From the NCBI GenBank assembly GCA_900548365.1, contig URKM01000046.1, positions 1 to 15,096 on the forward strand: 15,096 nucleotides of DNA, given 5' to 3'. Below the pieces are notes generated by a model that made no database searches, had not been told where the DNA came from, and worked only from the letters and a program-made list of their open reading frames with translations. The stretch is from an uncultured Collinsella sp. (GTDB lineage Bacteria; Actinomycetota; Coriobacteriia; Coriobacteriales; Coriobacteriaceae). A program made the translations under genes and the position numbers. Of the stretch, positions 6,157 to 14,921 are shown piece after piece; position 1 is the first letter of the stretch, and every line of letters begins with the position of its first letter.

Positions 6157-6198
6157 TGCGAACACGGGGGTTCGCAGGCGTCGGCGTGAGGCCGGCGC
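6157..6198 (+). promoter_or_regulatory. Two adjacent hairpins in the 5' leader of the PL8 lyase
   Basis: Hairpin 1 is TGCGAAC/GTTCGCA (6157-6163 with 6170-6176), 7 perfect pairs and a 6-nt loop. Hairpin 2 is GCGTCGGC/GCCGGCGC (6178-6185 with 6191-6198), 8 pairs including one G-U and the loop GTGAG. One base separates them. The first would lie almost at the mRNA 5' end, and the ribosome site GAGAGG follows 10 nt after the second. This placement suits an mRNA-stabilising or translation-controlling leader. Confidence 0.5.
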
Positions 6199-6220
6199 GA
6201 AGGAGAAAGAGAGGTACAAG

Positions 6221-9200
6221 ATGAAGCTTGTACGCAGGCCGGGAGGGAAGGTCGCGGTCGCACTGTTCGCGACGACCCTCTTTGGCGTCGCCGGGGGCAG
6301 CTATGCCTTCGCGGCGAACCTGCCGGGCAACCTGGCGGTCGACAAGAGCGTGACCGCGTCGGGCACCGAGGTGACCGACGGCCGCTTCACCGCGGCGATG
6401 GCTGCCGACGGCGACATGTCCGAGGCGTCGCGCTGGTCGGGCGCCAAGACCGACGAGCAGTGGCTGCAGGTGGACATGGGTTCGGTTAAGACGGTGAGCG
6501 AGATCGTCATCCGCTTCCATGCCGAGCCCACCGACTGGGAGCTGCTGGTTTCTGCCGACGGCAAGGATTGGAAGCAGGTCCACGAGGTCGTGGGCGGCAA
6601 GGACGGCGGCGTGAAGGAGGACGTGCAGATCTCCATCGAGCCGCAGGACGTGCGCTATCTCAAGTTCGTTCAGCATAAGATGTGGACCCATTCGGGCAAC
6701 AAGAAGCAGTACAGCACCAGCATCTACGAGATTGAGGCCTACCAGGATATCGACATCCAGGGCATCGCGTTCGCGGACGCTCCCGCCTCGCTGGGCGTGG
6801 GCGAGTCCTTCACCGCATCGGTGACGCTCGACCCCGCGGAGGCCAAGGGCGAGCAGGTCGTGTTCTCGTCCTCCAACGATGCGGTCGCGACCGTTTCGGC
6901 CGACGGCGTCGTGACGGCGAAGGGCGCCGGCAGGGCGATCATCACCGTCGCCTCCAAGGACGACCCGAAGATCGCTGCCACGCACGAGCTGCGCGTCATC
7001 GACGGCTTCGGCGCCGATTTCACCCAGAGCGAGCTCGCGATCACCCCGCGCGACAAGCGCTTCCTGAGCTATAGCGTCACCGGCGACATGCCCGAGGGCG
7101 CCAAGGTCGCCTACGAGGTCGAGGGCTCCGCTGCCACCGTGAACAAGGATGGCATGCTCTCCGCGAAGGAGGCCGGCACGGCGACCGTGAAGCTGCTGGT
7201 GAACGGCACCGAGCAGGATGCGCTCAAGGTCACCGTGGCCGCGCCCGACTACGAGGCCGACTACGACACCATGATGGATCGCTGGATCGAGCGCGTGACC
7301 GGCGGCGACGAGATCGACCTGTCCGATCAGGACATCGCGGCCTACGTCGCCAAGATCAGCACCGAGGGCAAGCAGCTCTGGGAGGAGCTCGATACGTCCG
7401 AGGGTCGCGACCGCCTGTGGCCCAAGGTCGCTTCGGACAGCACCTCGGCGGACTACACCACGCAGTTCACCAAGATCAAGAAGCTCGCGCTGGCGTTCCG
7501 CGTGAAGGGCAGCGAGCTCTATCAGAACGGCGACCTGCTCCAGGACATCGTGGACGCCGTGAACTTCATGGTGAAGGACAAGAAGTACAACGGCAGCTAC
7601 ACCACCGGCAACTGGTGGGATTGGCAGATCGGCTGCACGCACCCGCTGTGCGACATCCTTATGATCGTGTCCGATTACACCGATTACAAGAACATCGAGC
7701 CCGCTGTGAAGGCGATCGAGGGCTACGCCAAGGAGCCGTCCAAGCGCTTCAACGGCTACACCGAGACCGGTGCGAACCGTACCGATACGGGCCTCGCGGT
7801 GCTGGGCAGCGCCATCGTCGCCAAGAACGACACGCGTATGCAGATGATTCCCGACCAGGTGCCCGACGTCATGAAGCTCGTCACCTCGGGTGACGGCCTG
7901 TATGCCGATGGCTCTGTGGTGCAGCACACCAAGGTCGCCTACACCGGTGCCTACGGCAACGAGCTCATCAAGGGCATCGGCCGCATCAACTCCATCATCG
8001 CGGGCACGAAGTGGGATATCACCGACGCCCGTATCACCAACGTGTACGAGACCGTGCTCAACGGCTACATCCCGCTGATGCACCAGGGCCAGCAGATGGC
8101 CGCGGTGAACGGCCGCTCCATCAGCCGCGCTCCGGGCCTCAACCCGTTTACCACCGAGTTCGAGAGCGGCTCCGAGACCATCTCCAACATCCTGCTGGTG
8201 GCGCAGTTCGCGCCGGAGCCCTATCGCTCCGCATATAACGCTGCGGTGAAGGGCTGGCTCGAGGACAGCGCAGCATGGACCGAGGACTTCGATTTCTACG
8301 GCCATGCCCGCGACTTCGATGCGCTCCTGCAGGCCAAGGCGCTGCTCGCCGATGATTCGGTCGAGGCATCCACGTGGACCGGTATGAAGGTCTACGGCTC
8401 GATGGACCGCGTCGTCCAGGCGAACGAGAGCTACCAGGCCGCGCTCGCGATGTACTCCAAGCGCATCTACAACTACGAGGCCGCCGTCGGCTCCGGTATG
8501 GAGAACGCGCGTGGCTGGCATACCGGCGACGGCATGCTCTATGTTTACAACAACGATCTCAAGCAGTTCGGCGAGGGCTTCTGGCCCACGGTTGACTCCT
8601 ATCGCCTGCCGGGTACCACGGTGGACACGCGCGAGCTCGCGGACACGGCGAACCAGAGCAAGACCTCCCCGCAGTCGTGGGTTGGCGGTACGACCGATGG
8701 CGAGAACGGTGCTGCGGGCATGGCGTATAACGCCAACGGCATGTCCGGCATGAACGTGACCGCGAAGAAGTCCTGGTTCTTCCTGCCCGGCCAGATCGTG
8801 GCGCTGGGCGCCGACATCGACGGCACGACCGACGCCTCCATCGAGACCACGGTCGAGAACCGCATGATCACGAGCGAGGACAATGCGATCACCATCAACG
8901 GCGAGCGCTTCGCCGCAGCGGGCGACGATGCCGAGAGCATGAAGCTCGCCGATGGCTCATATGCGCACTTCACCGGTACGGGCGAGGGCAACGACCTGGG
9001 TTACTACTTCATCCAGGGCGGTGACGTGGATGTGGCGCGCGAGACCCGCAGCGGCTCGTATGCCGACATCAACGGTGTCTTCCCGAGCGATACGGTCTAC
9101 ACCAAGCAGTACTTCAAGATGGGGCTGAATCACGGCAAGACCGCTGAGAACGCATCGTATGCCTACGTGATCCTGCCCGGCGCGTCTGAGACCGATACGG

Positions 9201-10225
9201 CCGCGTATGCCGAGACTCCCGGCGTCGAGGTGCTGAAGAACGACGAGACCGCGCAGGCGGTCCTCGACGCCGCCGACGGCATCTTCGCGATGAACACCTG
9301 GCCCGAGAGCGAGGCGGGTGCCGGTGGCTTCACCGTGGACAATTCCGCTTCTGTGTACGTCCAGGTGAAGGATGGCGCGATGACCATCTCCCTGAGCAAC
9401 CCCAAGCAGAACAACGTCGCCATCACGCTGTCGACCGAGCACGCCTACAGCAAGGTCGCATCCATGGACGAAGGCGTGACCAAGAACGAGGACGGCAGCT
9501 TCACCTTCGACACGACCGGCTTGAAGGGCGGCACCCAGACCGTCGTGCTCGAGGTGGGCGATGCGTCTGCGTTGACCGATCTGCTCGAGCAGGCCGGCGC
9601 GCTCGTCGAGAGCGACTACACGGCCGAGAGCTGGAGCGCCCTCATGGATGCCGTGGCGGACGCCGAGAAGGTGCTCGAGGGCTTCGCGCCCGCGCAGGAA
9701 GCGCTCGATGCCGCTGCCGACAAGGTGCAGGCGGCCATCGACGGCCTCGAGAAGCCGGCGCCCATCATGGTGAGCGTTACGTTCGATGACCTGCTCTCCC
9801 ATACGGATAACCAGGTGATTGAGGTCGAGAGCGGTTCCGCGATCGATCGCGCGCAGGTGAAGGATCCCGTGTGCGACGGCTGGCATTTCGATGGCTGGTT
9901 CGCTGACGCCGACCGCACCGTGCCGTTCGATTTCGACGCGCCGGTGACCAAGGACGCTACGGTCTACGCCAAGTGGACCAAGGTCGAGGAGCCCGGCGAC
10001 GGTGAGCAGGGCGGCGAGCAGGGCGGTACCGGCGAGGAGGCTCCGCAGCAGCCTGAGGGCGAGCCGCAGGCCCAGCCCGAGCAGAAGCCTGCCCAGGACG
10101 GCAACGCCGGCAGCGGGCACCTCGCCCAGACCGGCGACGCGTCTGCCTTCGCTTCGATCGCCGCGGCGGTCGGTAGCGCGCTTTCGGGTATCGGCGCCGT
10201 GATCGTATCCAAGCGCAAGCGCTAA
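6221..10225 (+). CDS. Wall-anchored polysaccharide lyase family 8 (hyaluronan/chondroitin lyase type)
   Basis: This 1334-residue secreted enzyme should cleave glycosaminoglycans by beta-elimination at the cell surface. Order: signal peptide (1-31, cleavage after AFA); discoidin/F5-8C carbohydrate-binding domain (about 36-175); two Big2-type Ig-like domains (about 178-260 and 265-340); PL8 alpha/alpha toroid (about 345-640) and beta-sandwich domains (about 640-1113); a FIVAR helical module (about 1117-1177); an InlB/Flg_new-type repeat (1183-1253); a Gln/Glu/Pro/Gly linker; LAQTGD (1301-1306), hydrophobic segment and KRKR tail. Predicted catalytic residues are Asn519 (TGANR), His569, Tyr578 (YTGAYG) and Arg632 (NGRSISR). 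Their spacing of 50, 9 and 54 is the same as Asn349, His399, Tyr408 and Arg462 of pneumococcal hyaluronate lyase. Trp465-Trp466 match the aromatic patch. The start has GAGG 6 nt upstream and is backed by the signal peptide. Hyaluronan versus chondroitin cannot be decided from sequence. It has its own promoter and terminator. Confidence 0.93.
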   Translation: MKLVRRPGGKVAVALFATTLFGVAGGSYAFAANLPGNLAVDKSVTASGTEVTDGRFTAAMAADGDMSEASRWSGAKTDEQWLQVDMGSVKTVSEIVIRFHAEPTDWELLVSADGKDWKQVHEVVGGKDGGVKEDVQISIEPQDVRYLKFVQHKMWTHSGNKKQYSTSIYEIEAYQDIDIQGIAFADAPASLGVGESFTASVTLDPAEAKGEQVVFSSSNDAVATVSADGVVTAKGAGRAIITVASKDDPKIAATHELRVIDGFGADFTQSELAITPRDKRFLSYSVTGDMPEGAKVAYEVEGSAATVNKDGMLSAKEAGTATVKLLVNGTEQDALKVTVAAPDYEADYDTMMDRWIERVTGGDEIDLSDQDIAAYVAKISTEGKQLWEELDTSEGRDRLWPKVASDSTSADYTTQFTKIKKLALAFRVKGSELYQNGDLLQDIVDAVNFMVKDKKYNGSYTTGNWWDWQIGCTHPLCDILMIVSDYTDYKNIEPAVKAIEGYAKEPSKRFNGYTETGANRTDTGLAVLGSAIVAKNDTRMQMIPDQVPDVMKLVTSGDGLYADGSVVQHTKVAYTGAYGNELIKGIGRINSIIAGTKWDITDARITNVYETVLNGYIPLMHQGQQMAAVNGRSISRAPGLNPFTTEFESGSETISNILLVAQFAPEPYRSAYNAAVKGWLEDSAAWTEDFDFYGHARDFDALLQAKALLADDSVEASTWTGMKVYGSMDRVVQANESYQAALAMYSKRIYNYEAAVGSGMENARGWHTGDGMLYVYNNDLKQFGEGFWPTVDSYRLPGTTVDTRELADTANQSKTSPQSWVGGTTDGENGAAGMAYNANGMSGMNVTAKKSWFFLPGQIVALGADIDGTTDASIETTVENRMITSEDNAITINGERFAAAGDDAESMKLADGSYAHFTGTGEGNDLGYYFIQGGDVDVARETRSGSYADINGVFPSDTVYTKQYFKMGLNHGKTAENASYAYVILPGASETDTAAYAETPGVEVLKNDETAQAVLDAADGIFAMNTWPESEAGAGGFTVDNSASVYVQVKDGAMTISLSNPKQNNVAITLSTEHAYSKVASMDEGVTKNEDGSFTFDTTGLKGGTQTVVLEVGDASALTDLLEQAGALVESDYTAESWSALMDAVADAEKVLEGFAPAQEALDAAADKVQAAIDGLEKPAPIMVSVTFDDLLSHTDNQVIEVESGSAIDRAQVKDPVCDGWHFDGWFADADRTVPFDFDAPVTKDATVYAKWTKVEEPGDGEQGGEQGGTGEEAPQQPEGEPQAQPEQKPAQDGNAGSGHLAQTGDASAFASIAAAVGSALSGIGAVIVSKRKR

Positions 10226-10256
10226 TCCGTCCTGTTCGAGAGGAGCGGATCTTCGA

Positions 10257-10291
10257 CCCCGTCCGGACACCTCGTCCGGACGGGGCTTTTT
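10257..10291 (+). terminator. Rho-independent terminator of the PL8 lyase gene
   Basis: A perfect 11-bp stem, CCCCGTCCGGA (10257-10267) with TCCGGACGGGG (10275-10285), a 7-nt loop and TTTTT at 10287-10291, 31 bp after the stop. It separates the lyase from the GH20 gene transcriptionally. Confidence 0.92.
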
Positions 10292-10310
10292 CTTGCCGTG
10301 TCGCCGCGAT

Positions 10311-10407
10311 GCGCGCTGGCGGCGTGGCGACGGCGGTCCTTGGACGAGGGTCCTGCCGGCGGCGCGTGCTGGCGGTGCGCGCTGGCGGTGCGCGCTGGCG
10401 GCGTGGC
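10311..10407. repeat. GC-rich 18-bp direct repeat with a 13-bp tandem array
   Basis: GCGCGCTGGCGGCGTGGC occurs exactly at 10311-10328 and 10390-10407. The second copy ends a 13-bp tandem array in which GCTGGCGG recurs at 10368, 10381 and 10394. This fills the first part of the 401-bp gap between lyase and GH20 genes. The remainder (10408-10616) shows a small CGGCC/GGCCG hairpin (10562-10577) but no convincing promoter. Confidence 0.6.
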
Positions 10408-10626
10408 TTTCGTGCCGGATTGGCTCCGCTCGCTACCATTCGTCACAGGACGGGCATCCGCTCATCGAAGGGGAAGAAGGCCTCTGAAGGCGGGTGTGGT
10501 ACGTTCGGCTGGTTCTACGGCATTCGCTGCGCGCGCCTGCGGGATGTTGTTGGTCGCCCGCCGGCCGTGTGAGGCCGCATAGCGGTCGATGCGCGCTCGA
10601 GATGCCTGCGTTTGAGAAGGAGGATC

Positions 10627-13600
10627 ATGTCCGCTACCTTTCATTCCCCCCGTTCCTGGCGGCGAGCGACGCGTCTGGTCATAACCGGCGCCCTAACGCT
10701 GGGAGTCGTATCGGTCCCTGCGGTCCTGGCACCGCCCTCCGCGTATGCGGCGCAGGAAAGCTCGCAGGAGCTGTGCGAGCTCGTGAACCCCGTGCTGCAG
10801 CGCTACGTTCCCGCCACGGGCGAGGCCTGGAGCTTCGCCTCGTCCTCGCGCATCGTGGTGAACGCGACCGACGCCAACCTCGAAAACGAGCGCTTGGCCG
10901 AGGTCGTCAACCTCATGAACGCCGAATTCGCCGAGAAGGAGCTCGTAACAGGGTTCCTCGGCATGGTCTACGCGCCCGGCGATAGCGCCGCCGCTTCCGA
11001 CATCGTCGTCGACGTCGTTCCCGTGGAGCAGATCACCGACCAGACGAAATCCGCCGAGGCATACAAGATCGAGGTCTCCGCTACCGGCGGCGTGAAGATC
11101 TACGGCGCGAGCGAGAACGCGGTCATGTACGGCCTGCGCACCATCGAGGCCATCATGCAGACCAACAACGGCGAGCTGCCCGCGGGCGAGATCGTCGACT
11201 GGCCCAACCTGCAGGAGCGCCGCCTGTTCGTGGACTGCGGGCGCAAGTACTTCTCCAAGGACTGGTTCATCCGCCAGATCCACGAGATGGCGTATCTCAA
11301 GCTGAACACCATCGACATGCACTTCTCCGAGAACCTGGGCTTCCGCATCGAGTGCGAGACCGACCCGGCGATCGTTTCCGAGGAGCATCTCACCAAGGCC
11401 GAGGTCCTGGAGATCCTCGAGGAGGCGCGCCTCTACGGCATCAAGGTCATCCCGTCCATCGATTCGCCCGGCCATGTCGACCAGATCCTCAAGGTGCACC
11501 CCGAGTACGGCCAGATCGCCAACGACGGCAAGACGCATTACGATCGCGGCCTGGATGTGACCAACCCCGAGGCGGTCGCGTACATCAACAGCATCTATAA
11601 GGAGTACATCGATCTGTTCAAGCAGGGTGGCGCGACCACCGATATCTCCATCGGCTGCGACGAGTACATGGAGTTCGACCGCTATCCGTTCACGGGGCTG
11701 TACCAGCCCGTGCTGGAGAAGTGGGCCGACGAGAACCTGGGCGTCGAGTACAGCTGGACCGATACCCTGGCCACCTATATCAACAACCTGGCCGAGTTCT
11801 GCCGCGACGAGGGACTGACCCCGCGCGTCTTCAACGACGGCATCTACTACGGCGAGGGCACCGGCTATCAGCAGAAGGTCAAGATCCACGACTGGATCGG
11901 CGTTGACTTCTGGTCGCAGATGAGCTGGAACTGGAACATCGCCAGCCTGCAGAAGCTCGTCGACCGCGGCATGAAGGACTTCTATAACTTCAACGCCAAC
12001 TACGGCTACTTCGTTTTGCGCAACGACAACCGCGGTGCGTCGTTCGACTTCGACGACAGCCTCGAGCGCTGGTGGAACCAGTGGCGCCCCGGCGACTTCC
12101 AGGACAGCAGAAACGCCCACGTCCTGGCCGACGACGATCCGCGCATCAAGGGCACCGCGATCGCCATCTGGTGCGACTACCCCAACGTCGCGACGGAGGA
12201 AGAGGTCGCGCAAGGCATCTCCAAGGAGCTGCGTGCGATGGCGTCCCGTAGCTGGAACGTCGCGTCCAACCGCAACATGAACCTCGACGAGTTCAAGGCG
12301 CTCACCGAGCAGCTCGGTCACGACGGCGCGTGGGATATGGGCCAGAAGCTGCCGAGCTCCGGCGAGATCCTGCCGGCGGAGAACGTGGGCAAGGTGACGG
12401 TGAGCTATGTCGACGGCGCCGGTAAGAAGCTGGCGGACGATACCGTGAAGTACGGCATCGCGGGCGATCCCTTCACCGTGGAAGCCGCCGATATCTACGG
12501 CTACCGCCTCGTGAGCGAGGAACCGTCCGTGACCGGGTCCTTCACCAAGGAGGGCGTCGAGGTCACCTTCGTCTACGAGCTCTTCACCAACAAGGCCTCC
12601 CTGCTCGAGGCGCTTGCAGCCGCCCCTATCGCGTCCATGAACATCGATGCCACCTACGAGGGCGTCGCCCAGGCGCTCGCGACCGGACGCTCCGTGTTCG
12701 AGGGCGACGAGGCGACCCAGCTCGAGGTCGACGCTGCGCTCAAGGCCATTAACGACGAGGTCGCCGCGTCCGTGCCGCTCGACCGCTTCCCGCTCTACGT
12801 CGAGTGCGCGCATCCGCTCAAGGCGTCCGATTACGTGGGCGGCTACGATGCATACAAGACGGCGCTCGATAAGGCCGAGGCGCTGCTGCACGGGGCCGAT
12901 GTCACCGAGGAGCAGGTCAGCGCGGCTCTCAAGGAGATCCGCACCGCGAAGGCCGGCCTGTCCAAGCCTTCGGGTGAGAAGCCCTCGATCGATGCGACGG
13001 CTGGCTGGTACACCTTCGATGGCGGCTTTCCGTACGAGAACATGATCGATGGCAACCCCGAGACCAAGTGCTGGTTCAATACGGCCCAGAAGGCCGGCGA
13101 CGAGGTCGTGTTCACCTTCCCGCAGGCCCTGCAGATGCGCGCGGTATCCATCCAGCAGACCGCCGAACTCGACGGCGACGCCATCAGGGGCGCCGATATC
13201 CAGGTGAGCGCCGAGGGATCGGGCGACGCATGGACCAAGGTGGGCAGCATGGACAACTCGAAGGCTCAGTGGACCTTCGATTTCGAGGAGCAGCCGGTCC
13301 GCCGCGTGCGCATCCTGCTGACCGAGTCCATCGGCAACTGGTACCAGATTCACGAGGTCACCTTCGCCTCCAAGCCGATCGCCCAGGACACCACCCTTGC
13401 CGACATGATCGATGCGGGCGAGGACGTCAACGTTTCCCGCGCCTCCGAAGATGATGCGAAGGCGCTGGTCGCCGCGCTGCTCGAGGGCCAGAAGGCCCTT
13501 GTCGCCGGACGCACCGACGTCGCCGACCTGGTCACCGCTATTCGCGATGCCGCGCGCGGCGTCGAGGCGAGCACCGGCGTCGCATCGAGCAAAGACGACC

Positions 13601-14811
13601 TCAAGGCCTTCTACGATTCCGTGAAGAGCCTGTCGTCCAAGAATTACGAGCCCGAAACCTGGAAGGTGTTCGCGGAGGCCTTGAAGCAGGCCAAGGGCGT
13701 CCTGGATGCCGAGACGCCGTCTCAGGTTGACCTCAATGCGGCCCATCTCGCGCTGCAGGATGGCTATTATCGCCTGGTGAAGAGCGCGGGCGAGGCCCCC
13801 GAGCCCGAGGTCGACAAGTCCGCGCTCCAGGCCAAGTACGACGAGGTCAAGGACCTCAAGGCCGACGGCTACACCGCCGACTCCTGGAAGGCCTTCGAGT
13901 CCGCCCTCAAGACCGCGAAGACGATCCTCGAGAGCGACAAGGCCGGCCAGGCCGACGTGGACCTCGCCCTGCAGATGCTCTCCGACGCGCACGCCGGCCT
14001 GAAGAAGGAGGAGGCGCCCGCGGTCGACAAGTCCAAGCTCGACGCCGCCGTCAAGGAGGCCGGGGAGCTGAAGGCCGACGACTACAAGTCCGCCGGCTGG
14101 AAGACCTTCGCCAAGGCGCTCGCCGAGGCCGAGGCCGTCCTGGCCGACGCCAAGGCCGACCAGGCCGCCGTCGACGCCGCCGCCAAGGCGCTCGCCGACG
14201 CGAGGGCCGGCCTGGAGGAGGTCGAGCGGATCTCCTTCATCGACGTGGTCGCCGAGACGCCGCACAAGGGCGACATCGAGTGGCTCGCCGCCAACGGCAT
14301 CGCATCCGGCTGGGAGAACGCCGACGGCACCTTCGAGTTCCGCCCCTACGAGACGGTTCGCCGCGCCGACATGGCCGCGTTCCTCTACCGCCTCGCCGGC
14401 GAGCCGGAGTTCGACGCGAAGGACGTCTCCTTCACCGACGTGGACGAGTCCACCCCGCACCGCGAGGCCATCCTGTGGCTGGCCTCCGAGGGCATCTCCA
14501 CCGGCTTCGAGGGCGCCGACGGCACCGCCGAGTTCCGCCCCTACGACCAGATCGCCCGCTGCGACATGGCCGCGTTCCTCTACCGCATGGCCGGGGAGCC
14601 GAAGTGCGAGACCGATAAGGGCTTCGCCGACGTCGTGAAGGACACGCCGCACCGCGACGCGGTTCTGTGGCTCGCCGAGACCGGCGTCTCCGAGGGCTGG
14701 GAGCTCGAGGACGGCACCGCCGAGTTCCGTCCCTACGACCAGATCGCCCGCGCCGACATGGCCGCGTTCGTCCACCGCATGGACCAGAGGGACCTGGTGG
14801 CCCTGAAGTAA
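10627..14811 (+). CDS. Secreted family 20 beta-hexosaminidase/lacto-N-biosidase-like enzyme with SLH-like anchor
   Basis: This 1394-residue protein should release terminal beta-linked N-acetylhexosamine (or lacto-N-biose) from host glycans. Order: signal peptide (1-41, AYA cleavage); GH20 N-terminal domain (about 50-192); GH20 TIM barrel (about 195-560) with RRLFVDCGRKYF, IDSPGH (278-283) and the catalytic pair Asp345-Glu346 in IGCDEY; MucBP-type domain (588-651); FIVAR-like helices (about 655-780); F5-8C/CBM32-like domain (about 785-916); helical segment (918-984); three FIVAR modules (about 987-1052, 1063-1126, 1133-1196); three SLH-like repeats (about 1202-1260, 1267-1325, 1332-1387), each with F-DV, PH, W-A and FRPY..RADMAAF. 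The GxDEY form recalls StrH and lacto-N-biosidases rather than GGDE enzymes. The ATG at 10627 has AAGGAGG just upstream (3 nt), and the in-frame TTG at 10612 precedes that site, so it is not the start. SLH-like repeats suggest non-covalent wall binding. Codon use changes sharply near residue 1058. Confidence 0.92.
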   Translation: MSATFHSPRSWRRATRLVITGALTLGVVSVPAVLAPPSAYAAQESSQELCELVNPVLQRYVPATGEAWSFASSSRIVVNATDANLENERLAEVVNLMNAEFAEKELVTGFLGMVYAPGDSAAASDIVVDVVPVEQITDQTKSAEAYKIEVSATGGVKIYGASENAVMYGLRTIEAIMQTNNGELPAGEIVDWPNLQERRLFVDCGRKYFSKDWFIRQIHEMAYLKLNTIDMHFSENLGFRIECETDPAIVSEEHLTKAEVLEILEEARLYGIKVIPSIDSPGHVDQILKVHPEYGQIANDGKTHYDRGLDVTNPEAVAYINSIYKEYIDLFKQGGATTDISIGCDEYMEFDRYPFTGLYQPVLEKWADENLGVEYSWTDTLATYINNLAEFCRDEGLTPRVFNDGIYYGEGTGYQQKVKIHDWIGVDFWSQMSWNWNIASLQKLVDRGMKDFYNFNANYGYFVLRNDNRGASFDFDDSLERWWNQWRPGDFQDSRNAHVLADDDPRIKGTAIAIWCDYPNVATEEEVAQGISKELRAMASRSWNVASNRNMNLDEFKALTEQLGHDGAWDMGQKLPSSGEILPAENVGKVTVSYVDGAGKKLADDTVKYGIAGDPFTVEAADIYGYRLVSEEPSVTGSFTKEGVEVTFVYELFTNKASLLEALAAAPIASMNIDATYEGVAQALATGRSVFEGDEATQLEVDAALKAINDEVAASVPLDRFPLYVECAHPLKASDYVGGYDAYKTALDKAEALLHGADVTEEQVSAALKEIRTAKAGLSKPSGEKPSIDATAGWYTFDGGFPYENMIDGNPETKCWFNTAQKAGDEVVFTFPQALQMRAVSIQQTAELDGDAIRGADIQVSAEGSGDAWTKVGSMDNSKAQWTFDFEEQPVRRVRILLTESIGNWYQIHEVTFASKPIAQDTTLADMIDAGEDVNVSRASEDDAKALVAALLEGQKALVAGRTDVADLVTAIRDAARGVEASTGVASSKDDLKAFYDSVKSLSSKNYEPETWKVFAEALKQAKGVLDAETPSQVDLNAAHLALQDGYYRLVKSAGEAPEPEVDKSALQAKYDEVKDLKADGYTADSWKAFESALKTAKTILESDKAGQADVDLALQMLSDAHAGLKKEEAPAVDKSKLDAAVKEAGELKADDYKSAGWKTFAKALAEAEAVLADAKADQAAVDAAAKALADARAGLEEVERISFIDVVAETPHKGDIEWLAANGIASGWENADGTFEFRPYETVRRADMAAFLYRLAGEPEFDAKDVSFTDVDESTPHREAILWLASEGISTGFEGADGTAEFRPYDQIARCDMAAFLYRMAGEPKCETDKGFADVVKDTPHRDAVLWLAETGVSEGWELEDGTAEFRPYDQIARADMAAFVHRMDQRDLVALK

Positions 14812-14827
14812 CCCCCGCGGACGGGGG
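14812..14827 (+). terminator. Small GC hairpin directly after the GH20 stop
   Basis: CCCCCG (14812-14817) pairs with CGGGGG (14822-14827) around a CGGA tetraloop, starting right after the TAA. There is no T run; it probably protects the 3' end or helps the terminator at 14857. Confidence 0.45.
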
Positions 14828-14856
14828 CATCCATCTCCTGGCGGATGGGCATCATG

Positions 14857-14886
14857 AGGAGGCCGGCCCCCGGTCGGCCTCCTTTT
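14857..14886 (+). terminator. Rho-independent terminator of the GH20 gene
   Basis: AGGAGGCCG (14857-14865) pairs with CGGCCTCCT (14875-14883) around a 9-nt loop, followed by T to 14886. It lies 46 bp after the stop. Confidence 0.85.
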
Positions 14887-14921
14887 CCATGCCGCGCCCC
14901 CGCCGGCGGCATCCGGATTTC

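Noticed and set aside
6131..8521. 796-codon minus-strand frame over the PL8 gene
   Set aside because: It is antisense to the lyase with intact catalytic motifs; composition (His, Val, Leu, Gly, Arg) is that of a codon-bias shadow.
8957..10270. 437-codon minus-strand frame over the 3' half of the PL8 gene
   Set aside because: It runs through the lyase terminator and mirrors its codons; no domain was recognised.
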